In this document: positions 24,704-36,245 of the stretch, piece after piece
Layout: every line of letters begins with the position of its first letter
Position numbering within the stretch: the first letter of the stretch is position 1
Assembly (NCBI RefSeq): GCF_046630445.1
Contig: NC_092340.1
Span: forward strand, 360,386,001 to 360,450,000
DNA: 64,000 nucleotides
Source of the DNA: Rutidosis leptorrhynchoides
Taxonomy: Eukaryota; Streptophyta; Magnoliopsida; Asterales; Asteraceae
Direction of reading: 5' to 3'
Made by a program: the position numbers and the translations under genes
The notes under the pieces: generated by a model
Database searches by the model: none
Told to the model about the DNA's origin: nothing
What the model saw: only the letters and a program-made list of their open reading frames with translations

Positions 24704-26305
24704 CTAAGTAAACTCAGGTCCTCGTCTAGCGTTCCAACGAACCCTAACTATCGGTATTTTGCTTTGTTTTAATTGTTTGACCTCACGGTCCATGATTTCA
24801 ACAGGTTCTTCGATAAAATGGAGTTTATCATTGATTCGTATTTCGTCAAGAGGAATTACGACATCCTCTTCAGCTAAACATTTCTTCAAATTTGACACGT
24901 GAAATGTGTTGTGAACACTACTAAGTTCTTGCGGTAGCTTTAATCGATAAGCAACTGTTCCAATTCTTTCGGTGATTTCAAAGGGTCCTACGTACCTAGG
25001 ACTTAGCTTTCCTCGTTTACTGAATCGTACAACGCCTTTCCAGGGTGACACTTTCAACATGACTTTGTCGCCCACTTGAAATTCTAGCGGTTTTCTTCTT
25101 ACATCAGCATAACTCTTTTGGCGACTCATGGCCATTTTCAATCGTTGTTGTATTTGAATGATCTTTTCGGTGGTTTCGTGAATAATTTCTTTTCCAGTAA
25201 GTTGTCTTTCTCCTACTTCACTCCAACATATAGGAGATCTGCAATTTCTACCGTAAAGTGCTTCAAATGGCGCTGCGTTGATGCTGGTATGATAGCTGTT
25301 ATTGTATGAAAATTCTGCCAACGGTAAGTGTCGATCCCAACTAGTTCCAAAGTCAATCACGCATGCCCGTAACATGTCTTCCAATGTTTGTATTGTTCTT
25401 TCACTTTGACCATCTGTCTGTGGGTGATAAGCGGTGCTCATATCTAATCGAGTTCCCAATGCTTTTTGTAATGACTGCCAGAAACGTGATGTGAATCGGG
25501 TGTCGCGATCAGATATGATGGAGATAGGTACACCATGCCTGGAAACTACTTCCTTCAAATATAGGCGTGTTAATTTCTCCATACTGTCTGTCTCCTTTAT
25601 TGATAGAAAGTGAGCTGATTTAGTTAGACGATCAACTATCACCCAAATAGTATCATGACTACTTGTAGTCCTTGGCAATTTCGTAATGAAATCCATGGTT
25701 ATTCTTTCCCATTTCCACTGCGGAATTTTCGGTTGTTGCAGTAATCCTGACGGCTTTTGGTGCTCAGCTTTGACCTTTGCACACGTCAAACATTTGCTTA
25801 CATAAGTAGCAATTTCTGTCTTCATATTAGGCCACTAATAAAACTTCTTGAGATCGTGGTACATTTTCCCATTTCCTGGGTGAATTGAGTACCTCGTTTT
25901 GTGTGCTTCATCCAGTACTAGTTGCCTTAGGTTACCATGTTTTGGTACCCATATCCTACCAGCAAAATACAGGGTTCCATCGGCTTTTACTTCAAGTTGT
26001 TTTTCTAACCCTTTGCTCATTTCGCCTTTTTCGTTTTCTTCTTTTAAAGCTTCTAACTGTGCTGCTTGAATTTGCTTCGTGAGATCAGTATGAATTGTAA
26101 TATTCAAAGCTCGGACCCTAAGAGGTTTTACTCTTTCTTTCCGACTTAGGGCATCAGCTACAACATTAGCCTTTCTGGGGTGGTAACGGATTTCACAATC
26201 GTAATTGTTTAACAACTCTATCCAGCGACGTTGCCTCATATTGAGTTGTTTTTGATCAAAAATATGCTGAAGACTCTTACGGTCAGTGTACACTGTACAC
26301 TTGGT
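24704..26305 (-). pseudogene. Element E pol fragment: RNase H end, integrase, chromodomain-like tail
   Basis: Read leftward from 26305. RNase H ends with [14 protein letters not shown] and an ADALSRK motif, followed by the integrase zinc region ([14 protein letters not shown]) and catalytic core with [16 protein letters not shown] and DGQSERTIQ. The C-terminus has HVSNLKKCL and a chromodomain-like segment ending [13 protein letters not shown]. Stops within the frame are a TAG just before 25825 (in the FYWWPN motif) and a TAG near 24704 (in the EFTWERED motif). Both replace tryptophan codons by G-to-A change on the coding strand. The enzyme would insert the element cDNA. This copy is dead. Confidence 0.88.
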
Positions 26306-26471
26306 GCGAGATTAGCCATGTTTTTGGCCAAAGCTCTTCGTTCAAAGGAAGTATAAAGGGCTGTCAACCATTCGGGTCTAAAAAGATTTCATACAATGAA
26401 GAATTACAAAACTTTGGCGTTCTCATGGAGAATATGGCGGAAGATTATACCCCAAGCAAAGACTCGAAACC

Positions 26472-29400
26472 ATGAGGCTCGCCTCGTGGAACACCCGCGA
26501 CCTAGGCAACAAATCAAAAGGTCGTTTAGCGGGCTCGTTGATCAATCGGTTTCAAATACAATTTCTCGCAATTCAGGAAACTATGGTTAAGGAAGTTTCT
26601 CTACCCGTTCTCAATGAAATATGGAAGCATTTTATTTTCGATTGTGTCCAAGTTGAAGCATGTGGAAGATCGGGTGGTCTTTTATCTATTTGGAGATCCA
26701 ATGTTTTTACCTTGATTAAGTTATGGAAAAGGAGATATTGGATTGCAACTATATTGAGGTATCTTCCTTCCAATCGTTTAATCTTAATTGTTAATGTTTA
26801 TGCACCGAATCTTGAGAGCAAGAAAAAATTGGTGTGGGCACAACTTAAGGATATTGCACTCAAATGGCCGGGTCCTATTTGTTTGTTGGGAGATTTCAAT
26901 GCCGTTTGTCATCCGGATGAAAGGTTACGGGAAGTTATTGATTTTAATAGCATTAATTCATTTAATGAGTTTATTCTTAATGCTTCCTTAATTGATCAAC
27001 CTTTGTCTAATGACGAGTTTACTTGGGAAGGACCAAATGGAAAGTTTTCACGCATTGATCGAGTTCTTGTTAATGTCGAATGGTCTAGTCTTTGGCCCGA
27101 AGCAATTCTACAATCTGCCCAAACGGATAAACCCGACCACAAGCCCATTATTTGGGTAAACAAGCTTTGTTATTGGGGTCCAAAGCCTTTTAGATTCAAT
27201 AACTCATGGTTATCTCAGCGAGGTTTTCTAACACTCTGTGAATCAAAATGGGCCGAATTCCAAGTTTATGGTTGGGCTGCTTTTATTATTGGTAAGAAGT
27301 TGAGGCTGTTGAAAGTCGAAATAAAGGAATGGTGTTTCTCTCAAAAAAGTCTCGATGATATCAATCTTCAAGTCTGTTCCAAAGAAATCTCCTTTCTTAA
27401 AAATTGTTTCAAGGTTAGGGATCTGTCTGATGGCGAAATTGCTTCTCTCGCTGCTTTGAAGTTAATTAAAAAACAGCTCACTATTCGTTTTGGTTCAAAG
27501 AGGTGACTTCAATCTCGATATCATTGGTTAAAGTTGGGCGATAAAAACTCTAAATTTTTTCATCTTGTTTCTCGCATCAAACAACAATCTTCTCATATTT
27601 CCGGGTTAAAAATCAATGGATTTTGGGTTGAAGATCCATCTACTGTGAAAGACTATGCAATCGAATTTTTTGAAAAATTGTTTAATCCTCCTCCTCCCAC
27701 TGATATCAATTTCGATTGGGCTGGACTAAATTTGGCACAGGTTCCTACTGTTTTAGTCGAAAGTCTTGAACACGACTTTTCTTCTGATGAAGTTCTCAAC
27801 GTGATAAAAAATTTTGATGGCAATAAAACTCCCGGCCCCGATGGTTACTCGTTACAATTTTTCAAAAAGGCTTGGGTCTTTCTTGAAGATACAATCATGA
27901 ATATGTTTGATCAATTCCATACCAATCCGGCTTTTCCTAAAGGTTTCAATTCTTCGTTCATTGTTCTTATCCCCAAATCAAAATCGGCAATGACTATTGA
28001 TCACCTACGCCTCATTAGCCTCATTAATGCGCCTTATAAGATTATTGCAAAAACCCTTGCAAATAGATTAAAAAAGGCAATTCCTTTTATTATAAGTGAA
28101 AGTCAAAACGGCTTTGTCCCATCTCGGTTATTGATGGATGGCGTGATGGTTGTTAGCGAGGTTGTGCATATGGCTAAAAAGAGGAAGAAACCCATTCTCC
28201 TTTTGAAGATCGATTTTTCCAAAGCATACGATTGCGTCTCTCATTAATTCCTAATTCAAGTGTTACTTAACATGGGTTTTGGACCCAAGTTCATCTCATG
28301 GATCAAGACTTGTATTTCTAATATTAATTTCTCGGTTCTCATCAATGGTTCTCCGTCTCGTGAAGGTTTAATGAAGCGTGGTTTACGTCAAGGGGACCCG
28401 TTATCTTCTTTTTTGTTCATTATAGTGGCGGAGGTTCTTAGCAAACTCCTTTCCAACGATCTCAAAAATGGTGTTTTGGAGGGTTGTAAAATCGGTCAAA
28501 ACTTGCAAATTAATCATTCCCAATTTGCCGATGATACTATTATTTTTGCTCAACCGAATGTTAATGAACTTCTTCGGATCAAACAAGTCTTACTTTTATT
28601 CTTCCAACTTTCCGGTTTACAAATGAACGCCATCAAGACAATGCTATATGGTATTCATGTTTCTAAAGAAGATATGATAGCTTTTTCGGACATCTTCGAT
28701 TGTAAAGTGGGCGCGTTTCCTTTGGAATATCTTGGAATTCCAATTGGTATTGCTAGAGTAAGAAAAACAATGTGGGATCCAATTATTGAAAAGTTCAAAT
28801 GTAAACTAGCCGGATGGAAAGGTTGTTGTCTTTCTTTTGGAGGTAGATTGGTCATGGTCAATGCGGTTATATCCAATCTTCCTCTTCATTACATGTCGAT
28901 CTATAAAGCCCCGATCTCCGTTATTAAACAACTTGAAAAATATCGAAGAAATTTTCTATGGGGCGGTGATTGTCTTGTAAAGAAAACGTGTTTAGTAAAA
29001 TGGGATTCGGTTTGTTTGCCTAAAGATTTGGGTGGTTTAGGCATTACTCCTCTCCGGTTAAAAAATTTTGCAATGCTTGCTAAATGGTGGGCGCGTTTGA
29101 ATAATAACGAACACGGTTTGTGGAAGTCTATTGTTGTTACTTCCTTTGGTCCTTCCTTTAGAGGTAAACTTATGAACAACGTTGCTTCTTTAAATACGTC
29201 CATGTTATCTCCAATTTGGAAAGATTTGGTTAACCTCCAAAAGAATGAGTCCGCGTTCGGTTTAGTTGGTCCTAACAATTGGAAGTGGAAGCTAGGTAAT
29301 GGAAAAAGCATTTTATTTTGGTACGATCCTTGGGTCGATGGTCGTATTTTGAAAGATGAATTTCCCTCATTGTTCTTCTCTTGTTCTTTTAAGGTGCAAA

Positions 29401-30162
29401 GTGTTCATTTTTTTCGCATGCCTACTGATTTATCAATGCCACAGACTGGTTGGGAATTTCACTTGGGCCAACCTTTGTCAATTTATAATTCTTTCAAGGC
29501 CCAAGAACTTGCCTCTTTATTAGCCTACTATTCGCTTAATCATGTGGCGGATGATAAGGTTACATGGGCTGCAGGCCCAAACGATTCATACTCTGTGGCA
29601 GATGCAACTCGTATTCTTATTCAATCGAACTGTGCCTCTTCCCCGATTTGGCCTAGAATCGTGTGGGCTAATAATGTTCCTTCCAAGATTATGATCTTTC
29701 ATTGGCTAGCAATCAAAAAAAGTATTCCCGTCAAAGACGTTTTGGTTAGTAGACGTATTTTTACCTCCAAATCAATCTTCCTTATGTGTTTGGTGTAGAA
29801 TTGAGATTGAGACTATTGATCATTTATTAATCCATTGCAAATGGTCTTCATGTATTTGGACGGATTTATTTCGTTGGTGGAATATTCGGTGGGTTATTCC
29901 AAGGACTATTCTCGATTTCTCATTCGATTGGTATTATGGTATGGGGATAAAAACGTCCAAGTTTTGGAAGTTGATAGGGCCCGCCACGATTTGGGCAATT
30001 TGGAATGCTAGAAACGATATCATCTTCAATGGCAAGTTTACATGTCGTTCTAGTCTCGTTCGTTGTATCAAACTCAAAGTTTTTCTTTGGGCTTCTAATC
30101 TTAAGCTAGTGCACGGACTACAAGCCTATGTGTGGGATCATAATCCTTCGTTTCTTGTTTAG
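26472..30162 (+). pseudogene. LINE ORF2: APE endonuclease, reverse transcriptase, zinc-binding C-terminus
   Basis: The frame starts MRLASWNTRDLG, with endonuclease motifs SWNTR, IQET, GDFNAV, RIDRVLVN and DHKPII (26472 to about 27180). Reverse transcriptase motifs follow: GNKTPGPDGYS, IDFSKAYDCV, GLRQGDPLS and the catalytic FADD (28527-28538). The C-terminal zinc-binding region with a Cys/His pattern (CVWC, HLLIHC) is at about 29780-29850. The ATG overlaps the ORF1 stop as ATGA. Breaks are TGA at 27504, TAA at 28245 and a frameshift at about 29770-29790, after which the frame runs to 30162. The family nicks target DNA and copies its own RNA there. This copy is inactive. Confidence 0.9.
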
Positions 30163-30328
30163 TTGCCGGTTTCGTTCATCTTTGTAATGTTTATGTTTGT
30201 TCTCAATTCTTGTAATGTTTTATGACCGTTTTTAAACCGTCATTGTACTTGTAATTGTTAGGCTTCATTGTTTTGATGAAGGCCTTTAATAAATGACTCC
30301 ACTTTTTCGCCAAAAAAAAAAAAAAAAA

Positions 30329-30340
30329 CATGAAGAAAGG
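30329..30340. repeat. Right target-site duplication of the LINE
   Basis: catgaagaaagg directly after the poly(A) tail at about 30312-30328. Confidence 0.85.
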
Positions 30341-31270
30341 TTTATTTGGGGTTGAATATTTTAGGGGTTCCGTAGATTGTTTTGGGGGTTATAAATGGCC
30401 GACAATATATCTGGACCCGTGAAAACTTTATTTCCTGTCAATTACCTAACTCGTGGGCCAATAAAACGATGTCAAGCTTATGTCCTTTTGCGTCATGGAA
30501 GAGCCATCGTACTATCGTTCCTTGTCAAATGTCCTGTCCCGAATTTTCGGTCCAAAAAAAATTAAACTTTCCATTTTAATAAAATAAAATACTATTAAAA
30601 TTAGGAACTCTTCATCCATATAAATGAAAAAACATATGAACCAGATACAACCAATTCAAAATAAAAAACGGCTCATTAAAAGTAAATTTTCTAAATCCAT
30701 AAATAATATTTAAACTAAGCTAACTTTAACCAAGCTACACGAAAACAACACCTACACTAAAATAAAAACTCTAACGGACATAGAAAAATACAATGAGTTC
30801 AAAACTAGAAAACGTAATGACTTAATAAGAAAAAAGAGTAAACAGCCCCTAAATGTAAACCGCAACCAACTAAAAAAACCATTAACCAAGTTAACCAAAT
30901 TAACCGGCCTTCGCTCTGCATTTTTATTTCTTTCATCCGGTCGCGAAGTTATTCCATCAAGTTTATCGATATGAACGCCTTTGTTGTTCCGATTTGGAAA
31001 GGAATATGTTAAAACGTTGGATGATTTGTCACTTATAAGAGCGCCTGAAGGTTGAGGTATGACACCTTGTTCATCTAACTCTTGAAAAAAGCCCTTATGG
31101 TTAAGACTCGATGAACCCACCCCTTGCTCGTAAGGATGGCAAAAAGACCCGTAACTGATGGGTAAATTAGAAACCCGATACTTTTGGGTCGGGTTCGGGT
31201 TCTGGTATTCGAGTAGTGGGCTGGGTATGAGGATGGTTTTAATATTTTTTGCTGGTTTGGGTATGGAGAT
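30341..31270. other. Intergenic DNA with one unrecognised open frame
   Basis: A minus-strand frame of 122 codons (30752-31120) starts MGSSSLNHKGFFQ, has a polar first two thirds and a hydrophobic end. I do not recognise it, and it may be a decayed gene or transposon piece. From 31135 to 31265 the sequence has repeated gggtcgggttcgggtt and gggtatg words typical of dispersed plant repeats. Confidence 0.4.
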
Positions 31271-31410
31271 GGCTAACTATAGCAAATGTATGTCAGAATG
31301 CAATGGCTAACTATCCGGTTGTAGTCTAGATTCACTAATGCGTCCTAACGACTCTGTCAGACACACTAATGCACATCCTAGATCCCTACAACCAACGCTC
31401 TGGTACCATC

Positions 31411-33886
31411 TGTAACGACCCGACAAAATTGTCATTGACGGCGCCGTTAACTTAGGTCCCGTTGCGTGGTCATAGTCCATATATGAGACGCGTTTGACCA
31501 AAATTATGTCGCATTCATTTGAAACGTACAAGTTTTACAAAGTTTAGTTTACCAAACGGTTCGACAACAAGTTTAAGTTTACAAAAGTTATAAAGTATAA
31601 ATGAAATAACTTGCGACACAATTAGTTTAAAATCACGGTTGCTATAAATAGCGTAAATATGTATGTAAACATTTGTTTGAATCCAAATGTGCTATCACTA
31701 GCGTATGCATGTATGCTCGACTCCAAGCAAGTAATCAAAGTGTATGCATGTATGCTTGACCCCAAGCAAGTATGAGTGTACGCGGAAGCATGTATCAAAT
31801 AGCCAATCATGAACCTGAGAAACATATAGAAAACTGTCAACGAAAAACATTGGTGAAATCATAGGTGTTTGTAACCGTTGTTTTTGAACCACAAGATTTT
31901 GTATTGTTGATTATCCAAATCGTTTGCATTCCAAAAGTTGTTGTTTGTATCGCGAGCACCCAATTATCAAACTTAACTGTTTTGCTCCCTGTTACATAGT
32001 GTTAGAACATACACTATACTCGAAAATATATTTCATCCGCTAACGGTAGCGAACCGTCCGAATGAGGCTCGTCAAGCCCATGTGATCACATAATATAAGT
32101 TCACGTTTACACCCTGCAAGTGTAACTAATGATAATTGAATTGAGGCTTTTTGTTCTAACTTGCACGTGGAATGTTTGTTTTTGTACTTGTGTTCAAAGT
32201 ATAAAGTATGTAGTATAAAACTTTATATGTTTCTCATCCCATGATTTAAAAGTATAAAAGTTGTTGAAAAGATGGGACTATGATCTCACCTCGAGTGCAC
32301 GAGTATAAATGTACTTCACAAAGTAAACGTGTGCATGAAAGTTGTTTAGCCTTAACTTAAACAAGTAAGTTATATCAATACCGGGTAAGACACAAACAAG
32401 GTCGGTTGAAATGTGTTCAATTAGTCCTATGGCTCGTTACGACTCGATTATGTAGCATGTGAATCACGTTGTCAAGTTTCATGCAAGATATAAGTGTAAA
32501 CGAAAGGTTATAACATTTAAACAAAGTATTGGTTATGTTTGAATAAAAGTCAACTTTTGGTCCAAGTCAAAGTCAACAAAAAAGTTAACACGTTCGGGTC
32601 GGGTACTGAACTATTTTTCTGGGGTTTTTAATCATATATAAGCATGTTGGCCATGTCTCATGTTGATCGGGGGTGCGTAGTATAGTTAGAATTAATCGAA
32701 AATGTGTATTTTTGGACAGCAGGGGCTCGAAGAGGCATTCCAAGACCCTGAGCGGCGCTCATTATGGCTGTTCAGCAAGTCTGGCAGTTTTTGAACATTC
32801 AAGCACGAATCCAACTTCAAACAACCATAACTTATGAACCGTAAACATTCAAAACACGTATCTTATATCATTGGAAAGGTATTTTGACAAGGAATACAAC
32901 TAAATACATTTAATTAATCAAGTTCATCATTTAAAAGACCAAAAACCTCATCGAATGATCGTTAAATGTTCAAAATTAAAGTTTCAAGCTCATAAAACGC
33001 ATTTCTTGACTCGGGAATCCAATTTACACATACGATATGCCGTTTTGAAGGTAGTGAAACATACAACACAACTAAACACTTACTAACAACATTTCATAGC
33101 ATTCAATGCGTTAAAAGTTCGTTTTAAAGTTCATCAAACCTTAACCAAAATCATGAATTCAACCATTTTGTAATTGAAGCTTTTCTAAATCAACCAACAC
33201 ATCAAATTGAAGCTAATGATGCTAGTAACACATTTAATACATGAACTTTAACATTTAAACAACATTTAATCACTCAAAACTCAAGATTAAACACACCCAT
33301 TTTCATATTCAAGCTAGTTACTCAAAACAACAAATCGAGCAAACCAAACAAATATTCATGTTAGACTTGAGCCATAGACAATAACTAACACCATTTCAAG
33401 TCAAAAACACTAAGAACATGAAATCTGGAGTTTTAGAAATGTTACCCAAACGAGATGAAATTGGTACCAAAATGTAGAGGATGAAGAGAGGATCACGAAT
33501 ATGTAATTTGTTTTGATGTAAGCTTCCTAGATCGAATTTAGATGATGAATGAATGATTTGGGTGTTTAAGAGTAAAAGTGGAAGTGTTAGAGGTGAGGAG
33601 GTTGAAGATGAATGAATGAGTGGTGGTAAGTGGGTTGACTAGTTGACCTAGTCAACTAGTTTGCCCACTTGGCAACTTCGGTCCCTCGTGTTTGAAAGCG
33701 GGTGCGTGAATTAACCAAACGAATTAATTTAAATACGCGAGAGTAAACGGGAGATGTTATAATTAAATAACGGGAATATCAAGAACGTTAGTTAACGAAA
33801 AATACGAATATAGATGACGAAAGATATTATTTAAAAAAAAAGACGGTGTTAAAAATAAATTTAACGGAAAAACACGGGATGTTACA
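31411..33886 (-). repeat. LTR of element D
   Basis: A 2,476-base LTR with TG...CA ends (plus strand tgtaacgacccgacaaa to cgggatgttaca). The 3' end resembles those of families B and E. No coding frame is supported inside it. Confidence 0.8.
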
Positions 33887-34317
33887 TTACCTACACCTTA
33901 AAAGAAATTTCGTCCCGAAATTTAGTTGGAAGTAGTAGTCGTCGTTTCTTCCTCGAGATCTTGTTTTGCCAATTCTATGAATAAGCGAAGGTACTTCCTT
34001 GGGCATTTCAACGAACTTTGACAGTCGGGATTTCACGTCATCTCAGAGTTTGGTTTCACGATCTATAATTTCAACCGGTCCTCCTAGGAAGTGAAGTTTG
34101 TCATCGATAGTAAGCTCATCGAAAGGAATGACAAATCATGTTCGGCAAGACACTTCTTCAAGTTTGATACACGGAATATAGAATGAACAGAATTCGATTG
34201 TGTTGGGGGTTCGAAACGGTAAGCAACGGGTCCAAAATGCCCCAAGATTTTTAAAAGGATCAAAATATCACGGATTTAACTTTTTACGTTTCCTAAAACG
34301 GATTACACCTTTCCAAA
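33887..34317 (-). pseudogene. Element D integrase C-terminal fragment
   Basis: On the minus strand, VAYRFEPPT and [12 protein letters not shown] match the integrase C-terminal region of elements E and C, with breaks further along. The usual tttcgggacgaaattt sequence precedes the polypurine tract and LTR. It is cut by the insertion of B1; the duplicated target would be ccaaa (34313-34317). Confidence 0.7.
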
Positions 34318-34388
34318 TGTAGTGACCCGAACTTTTTCATGTTTAAATATATTAAATGAAATTGATATTTATATGATTAAGTGTTTCC

Positions 34389-34393
34389 AATAT
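34389..34393. repeat. Left target-site duplication of element A
   Basis: aatat, repeated at 44271-44275. Confidence 0.9.
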
Positions 34394-36245
34394 TGATGTT
34401 GGAGCAGAGTAGTACGAAATAGTATTATTTTTACTAGGAAATACTACAAAATATGACACAAGTTTTATTAATTTACGGATGGGATATACCTAAACCTTGC
34501 TACAACACTATAGGCAGTGTACCTAATCGTAGAGTAGTGTAGTTTTTAGTAAGTCCGGTTCGTTCCACAGGGAGCTGGTGAAGTTAACGCTATATTATTA
34601 AGTTTATTTGTAAAAATATATATATAAATAAGTAGTAGTATTATTATAAAATGGGGGTTTTACCGTTTAATGACCGGTTTGTCGATTTTAAGCGTAAAAA
34701 TAAATGACAAAAATTAAAGTGCGTAAAATAAATTGCGATAAATAAAATGACAGAAAATAAAATTGCGAGTAATAAAATGACAGTAAATAAAGATACGATG
34801 AGAAATATAATAAAAGAATTATGCTTATTTAAACTTCCGTAATCATGATGTTTGACGTGTTGATTTTAATTTATTACCATGGGTTAATTGTCCTTTGTCC
34901 TGGTTTATTTGATACATCTATCTGGTTTTTGTCCATAATAGTCCATCGGTCATAAATATAAAGTGCGAGTATCCTCGTCAAATTACCCTTATACCCGAAG
35001 TCAAATATTCCAACTGATTAAGGATTTAAACTGTGACGCAGTTATCACTTCTGTCAACAATTACACCAGTTATCACTGTATGTAATCCACCCCTGTTTTA
35101 ATTAGTTTATGAATATTAATTCATCCACTTGATCAGAATGAATAATCAATTACCCAACCCAATTGATTAATTAAATGATTATAACAGATTCCATATGAAC
35201 GTCACTAAATAGGACAACCATAATCATTATTAATTATTAGGTTAATTAATTTGAAGATAGGTTCGACAGACTCCAATGAGTTGTCACTCAATTAGACAAT
35301 ACCCCCCATCTATTAATAGTCAATAATCCAATTTCCACAAGTGTCGGTCTTTTGCCCAAACCTTAATTATGGTCCAAAGTTCAATAACCCAATTTTAGTA
35401 ATTAGCCCAACATCATGAGTACTTCATTTTAAATAAGCATAATAACGACTTAGCTACGAGACATTAATGTAAAAAGGTTGAACATAACTTACAATGATTA
35501 AAAATAGCGTAGCGTTACACGGACAAAATTTCGACTTACACACTCAAACGATCTCTATTATAAATCTTATTATTATCATAATTTAAAATTAAAATTAAGA
35601 TTATTGTTATATCTTATTAAGTTAACATTATGATAGAGATATAGAATATAGATATTGATAATTGATATAGATATTTGATTGATAAAAAAAAAGATCGAAA
35701 AAAATTCTTCCTCTTTTCATCGTTACATAGATCGCTTTTATAGGCAAATTAGAAATTGAATTTTCATTTACGACCCCTGAACTATGCTCAATTAACAACT
35801 TTTTATTATTTAATATTATTCTTATTATGAATTATTTAAATATTATATTTTATTCTTGTGCATAGTTGACTCGTAATTTTTACACCGTTGCGTCGAGCGC
35901 TGAAAGTTGGTTCATGCCTCAGTTCCGGATTTTCGAACGTCCTTTCGTACAATTTTATATCGTGTACTTTGCGTTTTGTAACTTGTACTCTTGTCATTTT
36001 TAGACGTTCTTCATCAATAATTTGAACCTTTTTAATTGTATCTTGTACTTTTTAGTTTTTTGGACGTTTTGGTCTTTCAAATCTTCGTTTTTGTCTTTAA
36101 ATCTTCATTTTCGAGCGATTTGCGTCTTTCGTCTTCGCACTTATTTATTTAACTATTACAACTAAAAATAAGGAAATTACATTTAAAAACTTTACATATT
36201 GGAACGATATTGCTACTAAATATATGTTCATTTGGAACACTATCA
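34394..36245 (-). repeat. 3' LTR of element A
   Basis: 1,852 bases, plus strand tgatgttggagc to ggaacactatca. It has the same length as the copy at 42419-44270, and no difference was seen by eye. The polypurine tract complement ccccacactt follows at 36251-36260. Confidence 0.95.

Larger units (their letters stand above)
23147..26305 (-). mobile_element. Truncated Ty3/gypsy (Tekay-like) element E, minus strand
   Basis: Only the 3' half remains: part of RNase H, the whole integrase with chromodomain-like tail, polypurine tract and 3' LTR. Its right end breaks inside RNase H at about 26305, where LINE ORF1 sequence resumes. The left flank is aatga, but no matching copy exists at the truncated end. 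A deletion of the 5' half after insertion into the LINE is the simplest explanation. Confidence 0.85.
21849..26475 (+). pseudogene. LINE ORF1 (RRM-containing RNA-binding protein), split and broken
   Basis: The frame opens MSPKLSQNFKP and carries an RRM-like fold at about residues 45-120: SIFLGNL as RNP2-like and SYAFLKF as RNP1-like. A second part (22437-22898) has SRFAKVAISGIPFE and continues past the second stop with an acidic, Pro-rich tail. In-frame stops lie at 22377-22379 (TGA) and 22896-22898 (TAA). Gypsy element E enters at 23147. The C-terminal end resumes at about 26306 and closes at a TGA (26473-26475) that overlaps the ORF2 start. The protein would bind element RNA in the cytoplasm, by analogy with L1 ORF1. 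The RRM alone could suggest a host gene, but the target-site duplications and ORF2 downstream argue against it. Confidence 0.8.
21835..30328 (+). mobile_element. L1-type LINE, decayed, with a nested gypsy insertion
   Basis: The element lies between 12-base direct repeats and ends in about 17 A. It has an ORF1 with an RRM-like RNA-binding domain and an ORF2 with APE endonuclease, reverse transcriptase and a C-terminal zinc-binding region, in the usual order for plant L1 elements. Only 14 bases precede ORF1, so there is almost no 5' UTR and the copy may be slightly 5'-truncated. ORF1 is interrupted by gypsy element E (23147 to about 26305). Both reading frames carry nonsense codons and ORF2 a frameshift, so this copy cannot move by itself. 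Confidence 0.9.
31271..34317 (-). mobile_element. Ty3/gypsy remnant D: pol end, LTR, primer site and leader, minus strand
   Basis: Read on the minus strand the order is: end of integrase (34317 to about 33900), polypurine tract, a complete LTR (33886-31411), a Met-tRNA-like primer site (tggtaccagagc) and about 140 bases of 5' leader with the gcattagtg motifs also seen in families B and C. One LTR therefore has internal sequence on both sides. B1 enters its pol at 34318. Confidence 0.75.

Noticed and set aside
30752..31120. 122-codon minus-strand frame starting MGSSSLNHKGFF
   Set aside because: No family or domain recognised and no supporting context; kept only as a note within the intergenic entry.
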